A stretch of 64,000 nucleotides of DNA from Achromobacter sp. UMC46 (GCF_014170335.1 NZ_LZZS01000026.1:186001-250000), one strand, 5' to 3'; shown: positions 29,093 to 39,815, counted from the stretch's first letter. Translations and numbers: made by a program. Notes: a model not told the origin generated them from the letters alone.

Positions 29093-29884
29093 TCAAGCCA
29101 AATCGGGCGGCGCGAAGCGGCGATTGGCCAGCACCGGCAGTACGCGGCGGGCGTGCGCCAGCCGCTCGGGGTCGATGTCCGCGAACACCAGCGCCGGGGC
29201 CTCGCCCGCGCGCGCCGTCACGACGCCCAAGGGATCCACCACCATGCTGCAGCCGATATTGCGTTCGCCGCATTCGCCGGCGGCCGCCACATAGCAGGTG
29301 TTCTCCAGCGCGCGCGCCGTGACCAGGACCTCCCAGTGCATTTCCTTCAGCGGACCGCGCACCCAGGCGGCCGGCAGCACCAGCAGATCCGCGCCGTCCA
29401 GCGCCAGGCGGCGCGCCATTTCGGGGAAGCGCACGTCGTAGCAGGTCATCAGGCCCACGCGCAGGCCGGCGATTTCCAGCAAGGGCGGGATCTCGGTGCC
29501 GGGGGTGACGTTGGTGGATTCCTTCATGTTGAAGGCGTCGTACAGGTGCAGCTTGCGGTACTGCGACACGATTTCACCGTCGCGCAGCGTGACCAGCGTG
29601 TTCCAGACCCGGCCCTCGCCCGTCGGAATGTGCACGCACATCATGGTCGCCAGGGATGAGCCGCGGCTGGCTTCAAGCAGGCGGGTCATGAACGGGCCGT
29701 CCAGCGGTTGCGCGGCCTTGAGCACGATCTGCGGGTCGGTGATGTCGCGGGCCAGGATGCCTTCGGGCAGCACCAGCAGGTCGGCGCCGCCTGCGCGGGC
29801 GCGCTCCATCAGGTCGACGCAGACCTGGGCGTTCTCTTCCCAGACGCGGCTGACGGCGAACTGGCCCAAAGCGACTTTCAGCAT
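29093..29884 (-). CDS. ybeM: Deaminated glutathione amidase (nitrilase superfamily)
   Basis: The 263-residue protein matches E. coli YbeM along its length (shared GLMTCYD-RFPE, LPAAWVRGPLKE and AAGECG segments). The triad is Glu in LPEGIL, Lys in YRKLHLYDAF and Cys in MTCYDVRF. This family repairs glutathione that aminotransferases have wrongly deaminated, cutting it to 2-oxoglutarate and cysteinylglycine. The start at 29884 has AAGGAAAA. It is the first gene of the ybeM-rarA-serS run; the function is not obviously related to rarA, so this is probably convenience grouping. Confidence 0.9.
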   Translation of the reverse strand: MLKVALGQFAVSRVWEENAQVCVDLMERARAGGADLLVLPEGILARDITDPQIVLKAAQPLDGPFMTRLLEASRGSSLATMMCVHIPTGEGRVWNTLVTLRDGEIVSQYRKLHLYDAFNMKESTNVTPGTEIPPLLEIAGLRVGLMTCYDVRFPEMARRLALDGADLLVLPAAWVRGPLKEMHWEVLVTARALENTCYVAAAGECGERNIGCSMVVDPLGVVTARAGEAPALVFADIDPERLAHARRVLPVLANRRFAPPDLA

Positions 29885-30062
29885 GGCTTTTCCTTGTGCG
29901 GATCGGTTTTTTCCGGCTGTTTCCCGGGGAATTTCCTATTGTCGCGCCAACTGGCCCGGCGTGCCGACTACGGGAAACTCCCAGCTCCCGCTTGTAAATT
30001 TCTTTCACGATAATGAAAAAAACAGACTTTGACGTAAATATTTTCCACAACTGGCGCCCGTC

Positions 30063-31331
30063 ATGACGAACTCCTCCTCCCCCGCAGCCCTGTTGGACGT
30101 GAACGGCAAAGGCCTGGGCGCGTTTCCCGAGTCCTGTACCACCGCCGACGTGGCGACCTTGAACTGGAACCTGCTGGACGAGGACGTCAGCCTGCCGGTG
30201 GCGGTGCTGTACGAGGCCCGCGTCCGCCACAACCTGCAGTGGATGCAGCAGTTCATGGAGGCGTACCACGTCAAGCTGGCGCCGCACGGCAAGACCACGA
30301 TGAGCCCCGCCCTGTTCAAGCGCCAGATCGACAACGGCGCCTGGGGCATCACGCTGGCGACTGCGCCGCAGGTGCTGGCCGCCTACCAGCACGGCATCCG
30401 CCGCGTGCTGATGGCCAATCAGCTGGTGGGCCGCGCCAACATGGCCATCATCGCCCGCCTGCTGCAAGATCCCGCCTTTACCTATTTCTGCATTGTGGAC
30501 TCCCCCGCCAATGCCGCCCAGTTGGGCAAGTTCTTCGGCGAACAGGGCTTGACCCTGCCCGTGCTGATCGAACTGGGCCCCACCGGCGGACGCACGGGTG
30601 TGCGCGACGACGCGCAGCTGCAAGCGGTCGTCGAGGAAATCGGCCGCTGGCCCTGCCTGGCGCTGGCCGGCATCGAAGTCTACGAAGGCGTGCTGCAGGA
30701 AGAAGGCGCCATCCGCGCCTTCCTGCGCCGCGCCACCGACGCCTTGCGCGGGCTGGCCACCGCCGGCCGCCTGCGCAAGAGCGGCCCCGCGATCATTTCC
30801 GGCGCCGGCTCAGCCTGGTTCGACGTGGTGGCCGAAGAGTTCTCGCAGCTGGACATCGGCGCGCCGCTGGAAGTGGTGCTGCGCCCCGGCTGCTATCTGT
30901 CGCACGACGTGGGCGTCTACCGTTCGGCCGCGGAACGCATCAACGCCCACAACCCCGTGGCGCGGAAGATGGAACCGGGCCTGCTGCCCGCGTTGCAGGT
31001 CTGGGCCTACGTGCAGTCGCTGCCCGAACCCGGCCGCGCCATCATCGCGATGGGCAAGCGCGACGCGGCGTTCGACGCCGGCCTGCCCACGCCCGCCCTG
31101 CGATTCCGTCCCGGCCAAGATGCCCCCGCCGCCGCGCCCGGGACGTGGAAGCTGACCGCCATGATGGACCAGCACGCCTTCATGCAGATCGGCGAAGGCG
31201 ACGACATCCAGGTCGGCGACATGATCGCCTTCGATATCTCCCACCCTTGCCTGACGTTCGACAAGTGGCGCCAGGTGTTGCTGGTGGACGAGCAGTACCG
31301 CGTCACCGACGTGGCCGAAACCTTCTTCTGA
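30063..31331 (+). CDS. PLP-dependent D-amino acid dehydratase/aldolase, DSD1-like
   Basis: The 422-residue protein has the alanine racemase-type (fold III) architecture of D-serine dehydratases (DSD1) and D-threonine aldolases. The PLP lysine is Lys77 in LAPHGKTTM. The C-terminal beta domain carries the metal pair typical of this group, His394 and Cys396 in SHPCLTFDKW. It should either deaminate D-Ser/D-Thr through an enamine or cleave a beta-hydroxy-D-amino acid. No clear ribosome site precedes the ATG at 30063. It is the first gene of the plus-strand island with an ABC importer, an RpiR regulator and a D-aminoacylase-RidA protein, which strongly supports a D-amino acid role. Confidence 0.88.
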   Translation: MTNSSSPAALLDVNGKGLGAFPESCTTADVATLNWNLLDEDVSLPVAVLYEARVRHNLQWMQQFMEAYHVKLAPHGKTTMSPALFKRQIDNGAWGITLATAPQVLAAYQHGIRRVLMANQLVGRANMAIIARLLQDPAFTYFCIVDSPANAAQLGKFFGEQGLTLPVLIELGPTGGRTGVRDDAQLQAVVEEIGRWPCLALAGIEVYEGVLQEEGAIRAFLRRATDALRGLATAGRLRKSGPAIISGAGSAWFDVVAEEFSQLDIGAPLEVVLRPGCYLSHDVGVYRSAAERINAHNPVARKMEPGLLPALQVWAYVQSLPEPGRAIIAMGKRDAAFDAGLPTPALRFRPGQDAPAAAPGTWKLTAMMDQHAFMQIGEGDDIQVGDMIAFDISHPCLTFDKWRQVLLVDEQYRVTDVAETFF

Positions 31332-31378
31332 ACGCCCCCTGCCCGCCGCACCGCGCCTGGCCCGAGGGGGCAAGAAGA
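31322..31378 (+). other. Intercistronic stem-loop
   Basis: CTTCTT...GCCCCCT (from 31322) pairs with AGGGGGC...AAGAAG (to about 31377), forming an interrupted stem across the end of the DSD1-like gene. There is no T run, so it is more likely an RNA-stabilising or attenuating structure than a terminator. Confidence 0.4.
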
Positions 31379-31446
31379 CCTGGGATCCCGGCGCTTTGAC
31401 TGATTACAACGCGACAACCTGTTTTTGACCCTCTGGAGAGAGAATC

Positions 31447-33006
31447 ATGAACTTCCGTACCTCCCGGCGAGGCGGTGGGCTGACCAGCCTGCTCGCGGCC
31501 GGCGCAATTGGCTTGACCGCAATGTCGTCCCCCGCCCTGAGTGCCGCGCCGGTCAAGGGAGGCACGATATCCGTGGCCACGATCGGCGAGCCGCCGACGC
31601 TGGACCCGATGAGCAGCACGGCCGATCTGGTGGGCATCCTGACGCAGCATTTCTTCGAAACGCTGTATACCTTCGACGCCAAGTGGAACCTGACTCCGCT
31701 GCTGGCGGACAAGATGCCCGACGTCACCCCCGACGGCCTGATCTACACGATCCCGCTGCGCCAGGGCATCACATTCCACGACGGTTCCAAGATGGATTCG
31801 TCCGACGTGCTGGCCTCGCTTAAGCGCTGGACCGAGACCGCCACGCGCGGCAAGGGTGCCGCGAAAGTCATCAGCAGCATCGAAGCCCCCGACGCCAACA
31901 CCATCCGCATCACGCTCAAGCAGCCCTATGCGCCGTTGACTGCGCTGCTGGCCATGAACAACGCCGCCGCCGTCATCATGCCCAAGGGCAAGATCGCGCC
32001 GGTGTTGACCGAAATCGTCGGCACGGGCCCCTATCAGTTGAAGGCCCGCGTGCCTGACCAGTACATCCAGCTGGTGCGCTTCGAAGGCTACAAGCAGCGC
32101 GAAGGCGAGCCCGACGGCTACGGCGGCGCGCGCAAGCAGTACCTGGACGAAATCCGCTTCGTGCCGGTCAGCAACGCCAACACCCGTTCGGAAGCTGCTG
32201 CCGCCGGCCAATTCGACTATGTCGACTCGCTGCCCGTGGAAGCGCTGGACAAGCTCAAGGGCGGGCGTTCCGACCCGGTGATGCTGAAGCCTTTCGGCTG
32301 GCCGCGCCTGGTGCTCAACACCAAGCAAGGCATCATGTCCAACCTGGCCGTGCGCCAGGCGGTGCAACTGGCGCTGAATGAAGAGGACATGCTATTTGCC
32401 GCCTTCGGCAACAAGGACTTCTACAAGCTGAACGGCGACCTGTATCCGGAAGGCTACCCGTGGGCCACGTCGCTGGGCGGCAAGGTCTACAACAAGGCCG
32501 ATTCCGCCGCCGCCAAGAAGCTTCTGGACAGCGCCAACGTGGCCGACAAGAAGATCCGTATCCTGACCAGCCAGCAGTACGAGTTCCATTACAAGATGGC
32601 GCTGGTAGCCGCGGAATACCTGAAGGCCGCCGGCTTCACGGTGGACATGCAGGTCGTGGATTGGGCCACCTTGACGCAACGCCGCCAGGACCCCGCCGTG
32701 TGGGACATCTTCATTACCCACAGCGTGTTCCTGCCTGAGCCCGCGTTGATCGACTTTCCGTCCAAGGACGCGCCGGGCTGGTGGGACACGCCGCGCCGCG
32801 CGCAGGTGATGGACGCCTTCAACCAGGCGCGCACGCAGGAAGAGCGCATCAAGCGCTGGGCCGACGTGCAGCAGGCCGTGTATGACGAGATCCCCTTCGT
32901 CAAGGTCGGCGACTTCAATGCCCAAGCCGCGCGCTCGCCGTCGCTGCAAGGCACCAAGCCCGCCCCGTGGCCGTTCTTCTGGAACGCCTGGAAGGCCCCC
33001 AAGTAA
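31447..33006 (+). CDS. ABC transporter periplasmic binding protein, family 5 (peptide type)
   Basis: The 519-residue protein has a signal peptide (cleavage near ALSAAPVKG) and the family 5 core (GGTISVATIGEPPTLDP, then YTIPLRQGITFHDGSKMDSSDV). Such proteins bind di/oligopeptides, nickel or opine-like compounds. A GGAGAGA site precedes ATG 31447. It is the receptor of the importer encoded directly downstream. A perfect 16-bp hairpin after its stop probably stabilises its mRNA, since binding proteins are needed in excess. Ligand unknown; the island context suggests peptides or acyl conjugates containing D-amino acids. Confidence 0.93.
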   Translation: MNFRTSRRGGGLTSLLAAGAIGLTAMSSPALSAAPVKGGTISVATIGEPPTLDPMSSTADLVGILTQHFFETLYTFDAKWNLTPLLADKMPDVTPDGLIYTIPLRQGITFHDGSKMDSSDVLASLKRWTETATRGKGAAKVISSIEAPDANTIRITLKQPYAPLTALLAMNNAAAVIMPKGKIAPVLTEIVGTGPYQLKARVPDQYIQLVRFEGYKQREGEPDGYGGARKQYLDEIRFVPVSNANTRSEAAAAGQFDYVDSLPVEALDKLKGGRSDPVMLKPFGWPRLVLNTKQGIMSNLAVRQAVQLALNEEDMLFAAFGNKDFYKLNGDLYPEGYPWATSLGGKVYNKADSAAAKKLLDSANVADKKIRILTSQQYEFHYKMALVAAEYLKAAGFTVDMQVVDWATLTQRRQDPAVWDIFITHSVFLPEPALIDFPSKDAPGWWDTPRRAQVMDAFNQARTQEERIKRWADVQQAVYDEIPFVKVGDFNAQAARSPSLQGTKPAPWPFFWNAWKAPK

Positions 33007-33017
33007 GGATGCGCCCA

Positions 33018-33057
33018 GCGCGGCGGGCGATCGCAAGAACCCGATCGCCCGCCGCGC
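33018..33057 (+). other. Perfect 16-bp intercistronic hairpin
   Basis: 33018-33033 is exactly complementary to 33042-33057, with the 8-base loop CAAGAACC, between the binding-protein stop and the first permease. No T run follows. Similar stems (as in malE-malF) block 3' exonucleases and raise expression of the upstream binding protein. Confidence 0.8.
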
Positions 33058-33097
33058 GCAACCCGTCATGCGCCCGACGTTTCTTTAGGAATCCATC

Positions 33098-34039
33098 GTG
33101 TTGCGTTATCTCTTAAACCGGCTGGTCGGGCTGGTGGCCGTGATGTTCATCGTCGCGACCATCGTGTTCGTCATCATCCGCGTCACGCCCGGCGATCCGG
33201 CTGCCGTGATGCTGGGTCCGCAGGCCAGCCAGCAGGACATCGCCGCACTGCGCACGCAGTTGGGGCTGGACCAGCCGATGGCCATGCAGTACCTGTCGTG
33301 GCTGGGCAAGCTGGCGCAAGGCGACCTGGGCCAGTCCATCTTCATGAACAAGCCCGTGCTGTCGGCGCTGGCGGACCGGGCCGAGCCCACGATTTTCCTG
33401 ACGTTGATGTCGCTGCTTATCGCCACCGCCATCGCGCTGCCGGTGGGCATCCTGTCCGCCGTCAAACGTGGCACCACGCTGGACCAATCGGTGCTGTCGT
33501 TCTCGATGTTCACCTCCAGCGTGCCCAGTTTCTGGCTGGGCCTGCTGCTGATGCAGATTTTCTCGGTGAAGCTGGGCTGGCTGCCGGTGTCGGGCTATGG
33601 CGGCCCGGACGCGTCGCTGGCCACGCGGCTGTCGCACCTGATCCTGCCCGCCGTGGTGCTGGGCCTGGTGAACTCTGCGCTGATCACCCGCTTCATCCGC
33701 GCCAGCATGCTGGACGTGCTGCGCGACGACTACGTGCGCACCGCGCGCGCCAAGGGCCTGCCGGAAAGCAAAGTCATCCTGAAGCACGCCGTGCGCAACG
33801 CGCTGATCCCCATCCTGACGGTGCTGGGCCTGACCACCGCGCTCTTGATCAGCGGCGCCGTGGTGACCGAAACCGTGTTCGGCCTGCCCGGCGTGGGCAG
33901 TCTGGTGGTGTCGGCGGTGCTGCGCCGCGACTACCCCGTCATCCAGGGCGCGCTGCTGATCATCGCGGCCATCTATGTCCTGATCAATCTGATCATCGAT
34001 CTGCTGTACCTGCTGGTCGATCCCCGGGTGCGCTACTGA
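33098..34039 (+). CDS. ABC transporter permease, DppB type
   Basis: The 313-residue inner-membrane protein has six predicted helices. It starts with the MLRYLLNRLVGLVAVMFIV helix typical of DppB/OppB, and contains the EAA loop (RTARAKGLPESKVILKHAVRNALIPI) that docks on the ATPases. GTG at 33098 follows AGGA. It pairs with the next gene to form the channel. Confidence 0.95.
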   Translation: MLRYLLNRLVGLVAVMFIVATIVFVIIRVTPGDPAAVMLGPQASQQDIAALRTQLGLDQPMAMQYLSWLGKLAQGDLGQSIFMNKPVLSALADRAEPTIFLTLMSLLIATAIALPVGILSAVKRGTTLDQSVLSFSMFTSSVPSFWLGLLLMQIFSVKLGWLPVSGYGGPDASLATRLSHLILPAVVLGLVNSALITRFIRASMLDVLRDDYVRTARAKGLPESKVILKHAVRNALIPILTVLGLTTALLISGAVVTETVFGLPGVGSLVVSAVLRRDYPVIQGALLIIAAIYVLINLIIDLLYLLVDPRVRY

Positions 34040-34040
34040 T

Positions 34041-34916
34041 ATGGCTATCGCAACTTCTCCCCAATCCGCTGGCGGCGCCGACCGCTGGCAGGTGCTGCGC
34101 CTCCTGGTGTCGCGCAAGACCGTGCTGCTGAGCCTGATCGTCATCATCGTACTGGTGGCCGCCGCGCTGCTGGCGCCGTGGGTCAGCCCCTACGATCCGT
34201 TCAAGCTGTCCATCATGAACCGGCTGAAGGCGCCCGGCGCCGCGCACTGGTTCGGCACCGACGACTTCGGGCGCGACGTGTTCAGCCGCGTCATCTACGG
34301 CGGCCGGCTGTCGCTGATGGTGGGCTTTTCCGTCGTGATCGTCTCCAGCGTGCTGGGTATCGCGCTGGGCCTGGTGGCCGGCTTCTTCCGGTCGGCCGAC
34401 AAGTTCGTGTCGCGCCTGATCGACGCCATGATGGCATTTCCCGACATCCTGCTGGCGATCTCGCTGGTGGCCGCGCTGGGGCCCTCGCTGATCAACGTCG
34501 TGATCGCGCTGGGCATCGTCTACACGCCGCGCCTGGCCCGCATCGTGCGCGCCTCGACGCTCGTGATCCGCGAACTGCCCTTCGTCGAAGCCGCCCGCGC
34601 GCTGGGCGTGCCGACCTGGCGCATCGTCACCGTGCACGTGCTGCGCAACCTGGTGTCGCCCATCCTGGTGCAGGGCACGTTCATCTTCGCCTACGCGATC
34701 CTGGCCGAAGCCGGCCTGTCGTTCCTGGGCGTGGGCGTGTCGCCCGACATCCCCACCTGGGGCACCATGATCAACGCCGGCCAGCAATACATGGGCTCGG
34801 CCGACTGGATCATGATCTTTCCCGGCATCGCCATCGTGCTGTCCGTGCTGTCGCTGCAATTGGTGGGCGACGGACTGCGCGACGTACTCGACCCGCGCCT
34901 GCGCAAGGAGCTGTAA
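34041..34916 (+). CDS. ABC transporter permease, DppC type
   Basis: The 291-residue protein has the DppC/OppC layout: a long first helix after a short cytoplasmic N-terminus, a periplasmic loop ([20 protein letters not shown]) and the EAA loop ([23 protein letters not shown]). It starts one base after the DppB-type stop, so translation is coupled. Confidence 0.95.
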   Translation: MAIATSPQSAGGADRWQVLRLLVSRKTVLLSLIVIIVLVAAALLAPWVSPYDPFKLSIMNRLKAPGAAHWFGTDDFGRDVFSRVIYGGRLSLMVGFSVVIVSSVLGIALGLVAGFFRSADKFVSRLIDAMMAFPDILLAISLVAALGPSLINVVIALGIVYTPRLARIVRASTLVIRELPFVEAARALGVPTWRIVTVHVLRNLVSPILVQGTFIFAYAILAEAGLSFLGVGVSPDIPTWGTMINAGQQYMGSADWIMIFPGIAIVLSVLSLQLVGDGLRDVLDPRLRKEL

Positions 34917-34918
34917 TC

Positions 34919-35922
34919 ATGACGGCAAGCACCCGAGACGTCGTGCTGTCCGTGGAAGGGCTGAAGACCTGGTTCCACAGCCGCGACGGCATCGCCAAGT
35001 CCGTGGACGGCGTCACCTTCGATCTGGCCCGCGGCGAAACGCTGGCCATCGTGGGCGAATCCGGTTCCGGAAAATCCGTGACCAGCCTGTCCATCATGGG
35101 CCTGTTGCCCAAGCCGGCCGGCCGCATCGAAGACGGCAAGATCCTGTACCGCGACCGCCAGGGCACGCAGCACGATCTGGCGCGCGCCACGCCCGCCACC
35201 CTGCAGAAGATCCGCGGCGCCGAAATCGCCATGATCTTCCAGGAGCCGATGACGAGCCTGAACCCGCTGTACACGGTAGGCGACCAGATCGCCGAAGCCG
35301 TGCTGCAGCACGAGGGCGGCTCTTACGCCGCGGCGATCCGGCGCGCCCGTGACATGCTGGAACGCGTGGAGATCCCCGCCGCCGACCGCCGCGTCAACGA
35401 ATACCCCCACCAGATGTCGGGCGGCATGCGCCAACGCGTGATGATCGCGCTGGCGCTGGCCTGCAACCCGGCAGTGCTGATCGCCGACGAGCCCACCACC
35501 GCGCTGGACGTGACCGTGCAGGCGCAGATCCTGGACCTGCTGCGCCGGCTGCAGAAAGAGATGAACATGAGCATCCTGTTCATCACGCACAACCTGGGCG
35601 TGGTGGCCGAGATCGCGCATCGCGTGGCCGTCATGTACGCCGGGCGCGTGGTCGAGGACGCGGGCGTCTACGACCTGTTCGAAAAACCCACGCACCCGTA
35701 CACCCGCGGCCTCTTGTCCTGCCTGCCCACCGCCGCCCTGCTTGCCTCGGGGGAACGGCTGCGCGCCATTCCCGGCAACGTGCCCAGCGTGCTGTCGCTG
35801 CCGGCCGGCTGCACGTTCGCGCCGCGCTGCGAACTGGCCGCCGACGACTGCCGCGCGGCCGTGCCCGAGCTGATCGCCGTGCAATCCGAACACCGTGCGC
35901 GCTGCATCAAGGTGAACCCGAT

Positions 35923-35926
<4 letters not shown>
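34919..35926 (+). CDS. ABC transporter ATPase, DppD type
   Basis: The 335-residue nucleotide-binding subunit has Walker A GESGSGKS (residues 46-53), signature MSGGMRQRV and Walker [13 protein letters not shown]. The C-terminal oligopeptide-transporter domain has Cys residues in [14 protein letters not shown], the pattern that binds an iron-sulfur cluster in some Dpp/Opp ATPases. Start 34919 immediately follows the permease stop; a much longer in-frame extension overlaps the permease and is not coding. Confidence 0.94.
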
Positions 35927-36921
<995 letters not shown>

Positions 36922-36964
36922 GCGCTAACCTTCGCCCCGCCCAGCTCTGATCCAGGAACCCCAC

Positions 36965-37837
36965 ATGAACATCATCCGCGACATCGTCTACCAGATACGC
37001 AGTCGGCGGGACGCATTGAGCGTGACGGAACGCAAGGTCGCGGACGCCATCCTGGACGACATCATGTGGGGCGCCAGCGCCACGGTCGACCAGCTGGCGA
37101 CGAAGGCCGGCGTCAGCATCGCCACGATCTCGCGCTTTGCGCGCACGGTGGGCTGCGAAGACACCCGTGATCTGAAGATGAAACTGGCACAGGCCAGCAC
37201 GGTGGGCAGCCGCTTCCTGGACCCCAGCGCGCCCGCCGAGGAAAGCACGTTCTACGCCCGCATCTACGCCGACATCGAAAGCACGCTGCGCGCGCACCTG
37301 CCCACCTTCACCGAGACCTTGTTCGAGCAGGCGTCCGCCATCGTCGACGGCGCCCGCATGATCTATGTATTCGGCATGGGCGGCGCGTCCGCCGTGCTGG
37401 CGCAGGAAGTGCAGTCGCGCCTGGTGCGCCTGGGCTACCCCATCGCCGTCTACAGCGACGCCGTGCTGCTGCGCATGGTGGCGGCCACGCTGGACGAGCG
37501 CGATGCGGTGCTGATCCTGTCGGCCTCCGGCCTTACCCCCGAAATCGTCGGCGCCGCCCGCATCGTCAAGCAGTACCGCGCCCGCATCGTCGCCATCACC
37601 GACGCCACGTCCGAACTGGCCAAGCTGGCGGACGTGGTGCTGCCGATACGCACGGACGAGACCGATTTCATCTACAAACCCTCGGCATCGCGCTACGCGA
37701 TGATGCTGGCCATCGACCTGTTGTCGACGGAACTGGCCATGCTGAACCAAGAGGAAAACCGCGAACGCCTGCGCCGCATCAAGCTGGCGCTGGACGAGCA
37801 CCGCGGCGGCCCGAACCGTTTGCCGCTGGGCGATTGA
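36965..37837 (+). CDS. RpiR-family regulator with SIS domain
   Basis: The 290-residue protein has an N-terminal HTH_6 domain (about residues 1-80; LSVTERKVADAILDD...VDQLATKAGVSIATISRFARTVGC) and a C-terminal SIS domain (about 125-260; YVFGMGGASAVLAQEV, LILSASGLTPEIVGAA), which binds sugar phosphates in known members. It sits within the island between the importer and the D-aminoacylase and is probably its local regulator. An SIS sensor together with D-amino acid enzymes hints at a cell-wall fragment as signal, but that is inference. Confidence 0.93.
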   Translation: MNIIRDIVYQIRSRRDALSVTERKVADAILDDIMWGASATVDQLATKAGVSIATISRFARTVGCEDTRDLKMKLAQASTVGSRFLDPSAPAEESTFYARIYADIESTLRAHLPTFTETLFEQASAIVDGARMIYVFGMGGASAVLAQEVQSRLVRLGYPIAVYSDAVLLRMVAATLDERDAVLILSASGLTPEIVGAARIVKQYRARIVAITDATSELAKLADVVLPIRTDETDFIYKPSASRYAMMLAIDLLSTELAMLNQEENRERLRRIKLALDEHRGGPNRLPLGD

Positions 37838-37851
37838 ACCTGGAACCCAAG

Positions 37852-39771
37852 ATGTACGACACCCTCATTGGCAACGTCCGTGTCCTGGACGGCACCGGCG
37901 GCGCCGAATACCGCGCCAGCGTGGCGCTGGCCGATGGCCGCATCGCCGCCATCGGCGCATTGCCCGGCGCGCAGGCCCGCCACATCGTCGACGGCAAGGA
38001 CCTGGCGCTGGCCCCCGGCTTCATCGACGTGCACACGCACGACGACACCAACGTCATCCGCACGCCCGGCATGCTGCCCAAGCTGTCCCAAGGCGTGACG
38101 ACCGTGGTGGTGGGCAATTGCGGCATCAGCGCATCGCCCGTGTCGCTGCGCGCAGAACCGCCCGACCCGATGAACCTGCTGGGCGGCCGCGAAGACTTCA
38201 ACTATCCGACGTTCGCCGACTACACCCGCGCCATCGAAGCCGCGCAGCCGGCGGTGAACGTGGCCGCGCTGGTGGGCCACACGGCCTTGCGCAGCAACCA
38301 CATGGACCGCCTGGACCGCGCCGCCACGCAGGACGAAGTGCTGGCCATGCGCGAACAGCTGCGCGACGCGCTGGCGCATGGCGCGATCGGACTGAGCACG
38401 GGTCTCGCCTACGCGTCCGCCATCGAGGCGGACACGGCCGAAGTCAAATTGCTGGCCGAAGCGCTGGATGAATTCGGCGCGCTGTACACCACGCACCTGC
38501 GCTCGGAATTCGCGGCCATCCTGGAAGCCATGCAGGAAGCGTTCGACATCGCCCTGCACGCCCGCGTTCCGGTGGTGGTGTCGCACCTGAAATGCGCCGG
38601 CGCCGGCAACTGGGGCCGCACGAAGGAAGTGTTGTTCAAGCTTGAGAACGCGGGCCGCCTGCAGCATGTGGGCTGCGACTGCTATCCGTATTCGGCCAGT
38701 TCGTCCACGCTGGATCTGAAGCAGGTCACCGACGAATTCGACATCGACATCACCTGGTCCGTGCCGCACCCCGAAGCGGCGCGCCGCAAGCTGTCCGCTA
38801 TTGCCGCCGACTGGGGCGTGACGCTGCTCGAGGCCGCGCGCCGCCTGCAGCCGGCCGGCGCCGTCTATCACAACATGCACGAAGACGACGTGCGCCGCGT
38901 GCTGTCGCACCCGCTGACGATGGTGGGTTCGGACGGCCTGCCCAACGACCCGATGCCGCATCCGCGCCTGTGGGGCGCCTTCCCGCGCGTGTTGGGCCAT
39001 TACAGCCGCGATGTGGGGCTGTTCCCGCTGATCCAGGCCGTGCACAAGATGACCGGCCTGTCCGCCGCCCGCTTCGGCCTGGCCGACCGCGGCCTGGTGC
39101 GCGAGGGCTATCACGCCGACCTGGTGCTGTTCAATCCGGACACGGTCATCGACCGCGCCACCTTCGCCGCGCCGGTGCAGACCGCGGCCGGCATCGAAGC
39201 CGTCTGGGTCAACGGCACCCTGTCGTACCACCAGGGGCAGCCCACCGGCGACCGCGCCGGACGCTGGCTGCCGCGCAACGGCGACCTCCGCGCAAGCTTC
39301 GCGGCGGCGTCTTCCCCTTTCTCCGGCATCCACGCCGTCCCAATAAGGAGCCTGTCCATGAGCAATGCCCCCACCGCCGACAAGAACGGCATCACCCGCT
39401 ACGGCGTTGCCGGCGGCACCGGCCAGGGCGGTTCGCACATGCCGTTCGCGCGCGCCGTCGCCGCCGACGGCTGGCTGCACGTGTCCGGCCAGGTGCCGAT
39501 GGAAAACGGCGAAGTGATCGAAGGCGGCACCGTCGCCCAATGCCACAGGGCCATCCAGCAACTGCTGGCCATCCTGAAAGAAGCCGGCTATGGCCCGGAA
39601 CACGTGGTGCGCTGCGGCGTGTGGCTGGACGACGCCCGCGACTTCCCGTCGTTCAACAAGGTGTTCAAGGAATACTTCGGCGAAAACCCGCCCGCCCGCG
39701 CCTGCGTGCAGTCCAGCCTGATGGTGGACGCCAAGGTCGAGATCGATTGCGTGGCATACAAGCGCCCTTGA
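37852..39771 (+). CDS. N-acyl-D-amino acid deacylase fused in frame to a RidA domain
   Basis: The first ~490 residues are a D-aminoacylase of the amidohydrolase superfamily: His61-x-His63 in FIDVHTHDD, Cys90 in VVGNCGISASP (the position of the metal-bridging Cys in D-aminoacylases), His in THLRSE and VSHLKCAG, and the catalytic Asp in GSDGLPNDP. It frees D-amino acids from N-acyl forms. The frame then continues without a stop through a ~15-residue Ala/Ser/Pro linker into a complete RidA domain. Start 37852 is used, 14 bases after the RpiR stop. Whether the long protein, a separate RidA, or both are made cannot be decided from sequence. Confidence 0.85.
   Translation: MYDTLIGNVRVLDGTGGAEYRASVALADGRIAAIGALPGAQARHIVDGKDLALAPGFIDVHTHDDTNVIRTPGMLPKLSQGVTTVVVGNCGISASPVSLRAEPPDPMNLLGGREDFNYPTFADYTRAIEAAQPAVNVAALVGHTALRSNHMDRLDRAATQDEVLAMREQLRDALAHGAIGLSTGLAYASAIEADTAEVKLLAEALDEFGALYTTHLRSEFAAILEAMQEAFDIALHARVPVVVSHLKCAGAGNWGRTKEVLFKLENAGRLQHVGCDCYPYSASSSTLDLKQVTDEFDIDITWSVPHPEAARRKLSAIAADWGVTLLEAARRLQPAGAVYHNMHEDDVRRVLSHPLTMVGSDGLPNDPMPHPRLWGAFPRVLGHYSRDVGLFPLIQAVHKMTGLSAARFGLADRGLVREGYHADLVLFNPDTVIDRATFAAPVQTAAGIEAVWVNGTLSYHQGQPTGDRAGRWLPRNGDLRASFAAASSPFSGIHAVPIRSLSMSNAPTADKNGITRYGVAGGTGQGGSHMPFARAVAADGWLHVSGQVPMENGEVIEGGTVAQCHRAIQQLLAILKEAGYGPEHVVRCGVWLDDARDFPSFNKVFKEYFGENPPARACVQSSLMVDAKVEIDCVAYKRP
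39358..39771 (+). CDS. RidA-family enamine/imine deaminase (internal start)
   Basis: From ATG 39358 this is a standard 137-residue RidA protein: HMPFARAVAADGWLHVSGQ near the N-terminus, and the active-site Arg in PPARACV with Glu in KVEIDC. RidA hydrolyses 2-aminoacrylate and related enamines that PLP dehydratases release. An excellent AAGGAG ribosome site lies six bases before the ATG, so it can be translated on its own even though the upstream aminoacylase frame reads into it. The DSD1-like dehydratase in the same island would generate the RidA substrate. Confidence 0.75.
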   Translation: MSNAPTADKNGITRYGVAGGTGQGGSHMPFARAVAADGWLHVSGQVPMENGEVIEGGTVAQCHRAIQQLLAILKEAGYGPEHVVRCGVWLDDARDFPSFNKVFKEYFGENPPARACVQSSLMVDAKVEIDCVAYKRP

Positions 39772-39815
39772 TGGCGCGCCCTGGATCGGCAGTCTTTGAC
39801 AGGCAGCCCTGAATG

